Origin: a virus
Direction: 5' to 3' (one strand)
Virus record (IMG/VR): IMGVR_UViG_3300017962_000100
Coordinates: 1-25,750 of that record
DNA length: 25,750 bases
This document shows, piece by piece, positions 25,564 to 25,750 of the stretch. The notes below the pieces were generated by a model. The model worked only from the letters and a program-made list of their open reading frames with translations, had not been told where the DNA came from and searched no databases. The position numbers were made by a program, and so were the translations under genes. Numbering within the stretch: position 1 is the first letter of the stretch; every line of letters begins with the position of its first letter.

Positions 25564-25750
25564 CAGATGAAGTTATCAAAATTAAAAAAACAAGAGAGCA
25601 ACTTAATAATGTATCTCCAAGTTTTTGTCTAGCCAAATGGTATCAAAGCACACTGCACTTACAGTATGGTCATACACACAGTTGCCATCACCCGAGAACA
25701 CATAACGTACCTTTATCAGAACTACAATCAAATCCTTCTGCACTACACAA
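25560..25750 (+). CDS. Radical SAM / twitch-domain protein, N-terminal part, truncated by window edge
   Basis: An open frame of 63 full codons starts at the ATG overlapping the previous stop (ATGA) and runs off the right edge. Its start SFCLAKWYQSTLHLQYGH (21-38) followed by THSCHHPRTHNVPLSEL (39-55) and NPSALH closely resembles, from memory, the N-terminus of the twitch-domain radical SAM proteins of marine T4-like phages. The paired Cys23 and Cys42 would belong to an auxiliary cluster region, and the CxxxCxxC site would lie further on, outside the window. Such enzymes use an iron-sulfur cluster and S-adenosylmethionine for radical chemistry; the phage substrate is unknown. No Shine-Dalgarno is seen, so coupling to the small gene upstream is likely. 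Confidence 0.65.
   Translation, partial: MTDEVIKIKKTREQLNNVSPSFCLAKWYQSTLHLQYGHTHSCHHPRTHNVPLSELQSNPSALH

Noticed and set aside
1-25750. tRNA genes, CRISPR arrays or insertion sequences
   Set aside because: No cloverleaf-like intergenic segment, spaced direct repeats or transposase coding was seen; nearly all of the window is phage coding sequence.

Overview
This AT-rich window looks like part of the genome of a T4-like contractile-tailed phage of the marine type (relatives infect picocyanobacteria and SAR11-like bacteria). The supports are clear homologues of T4 baseplate wedge proteins gp25 and gp6, a giant structural protein of the marine T4-like kind right after gp6, T4-type late promoter octamers (WATAAATA) in front of the structural genes, and families typical of marine T4-like phages (GT-A glycosyltransferases, a GH108 lysin, a twitch-type radical SAM protein). 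The host cannot be told from the window; no photosynthesis or tRNA gene is visible.

Layout. On the minus strand, 1-432 is the N-terminal part of a ClpP-like serine protease gene that runs off the left edge. A divergent control region (433-549) carries one late promoter on each strand. From 550 to 21071 there is a plus-strand virion block: gp25, an enlarged gp6 (1176 aa), a 3938-aa baseplate or tail structural protein filling almost half of the window, a repeat-bearing tail-fibre-like protein, a 217-aa virion protein, a 435-aa tail fibre protein and a 301-aa virion protein. Late promoters stand in front of gp25 and of the three genes at 16354, 18124 and 18857. The block ends in a strong intrinsic terminator (21098-21140).

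From 21141 on, a tightly packed plus-strand cluster holds a 115-aa conserved phage protein, two tandem related GT-A-type glycosyltransferase-like proteins, a 196-aa unknown protein starting with TTG, a third glycosyltransferase-like protein, a GH108 muramidase (endolysin), a 79-aa small protein and the start of a radical SAM/twitch protein that runs off the right edge. Most junctions overlap or nearly touch, suggesting translational coupling.

The most notable regulatory point is 21080-21140. There the Shine-Dalgarno of the 115-aa gene is the 3' arm of the terminator hairpin, and a host-type promoter sits so that its own transcript would begin just after the 5' arm. Other points worth checking are the H...C-x2-H-x2-M cupredoxin-like motif in the giant baseplate protein, the perfect TTGACA-N18-TATAAT promoter overlaid on a late promoter and an inverted repeat before 18124, and the ClpP homologue divergent from the tail cluster.
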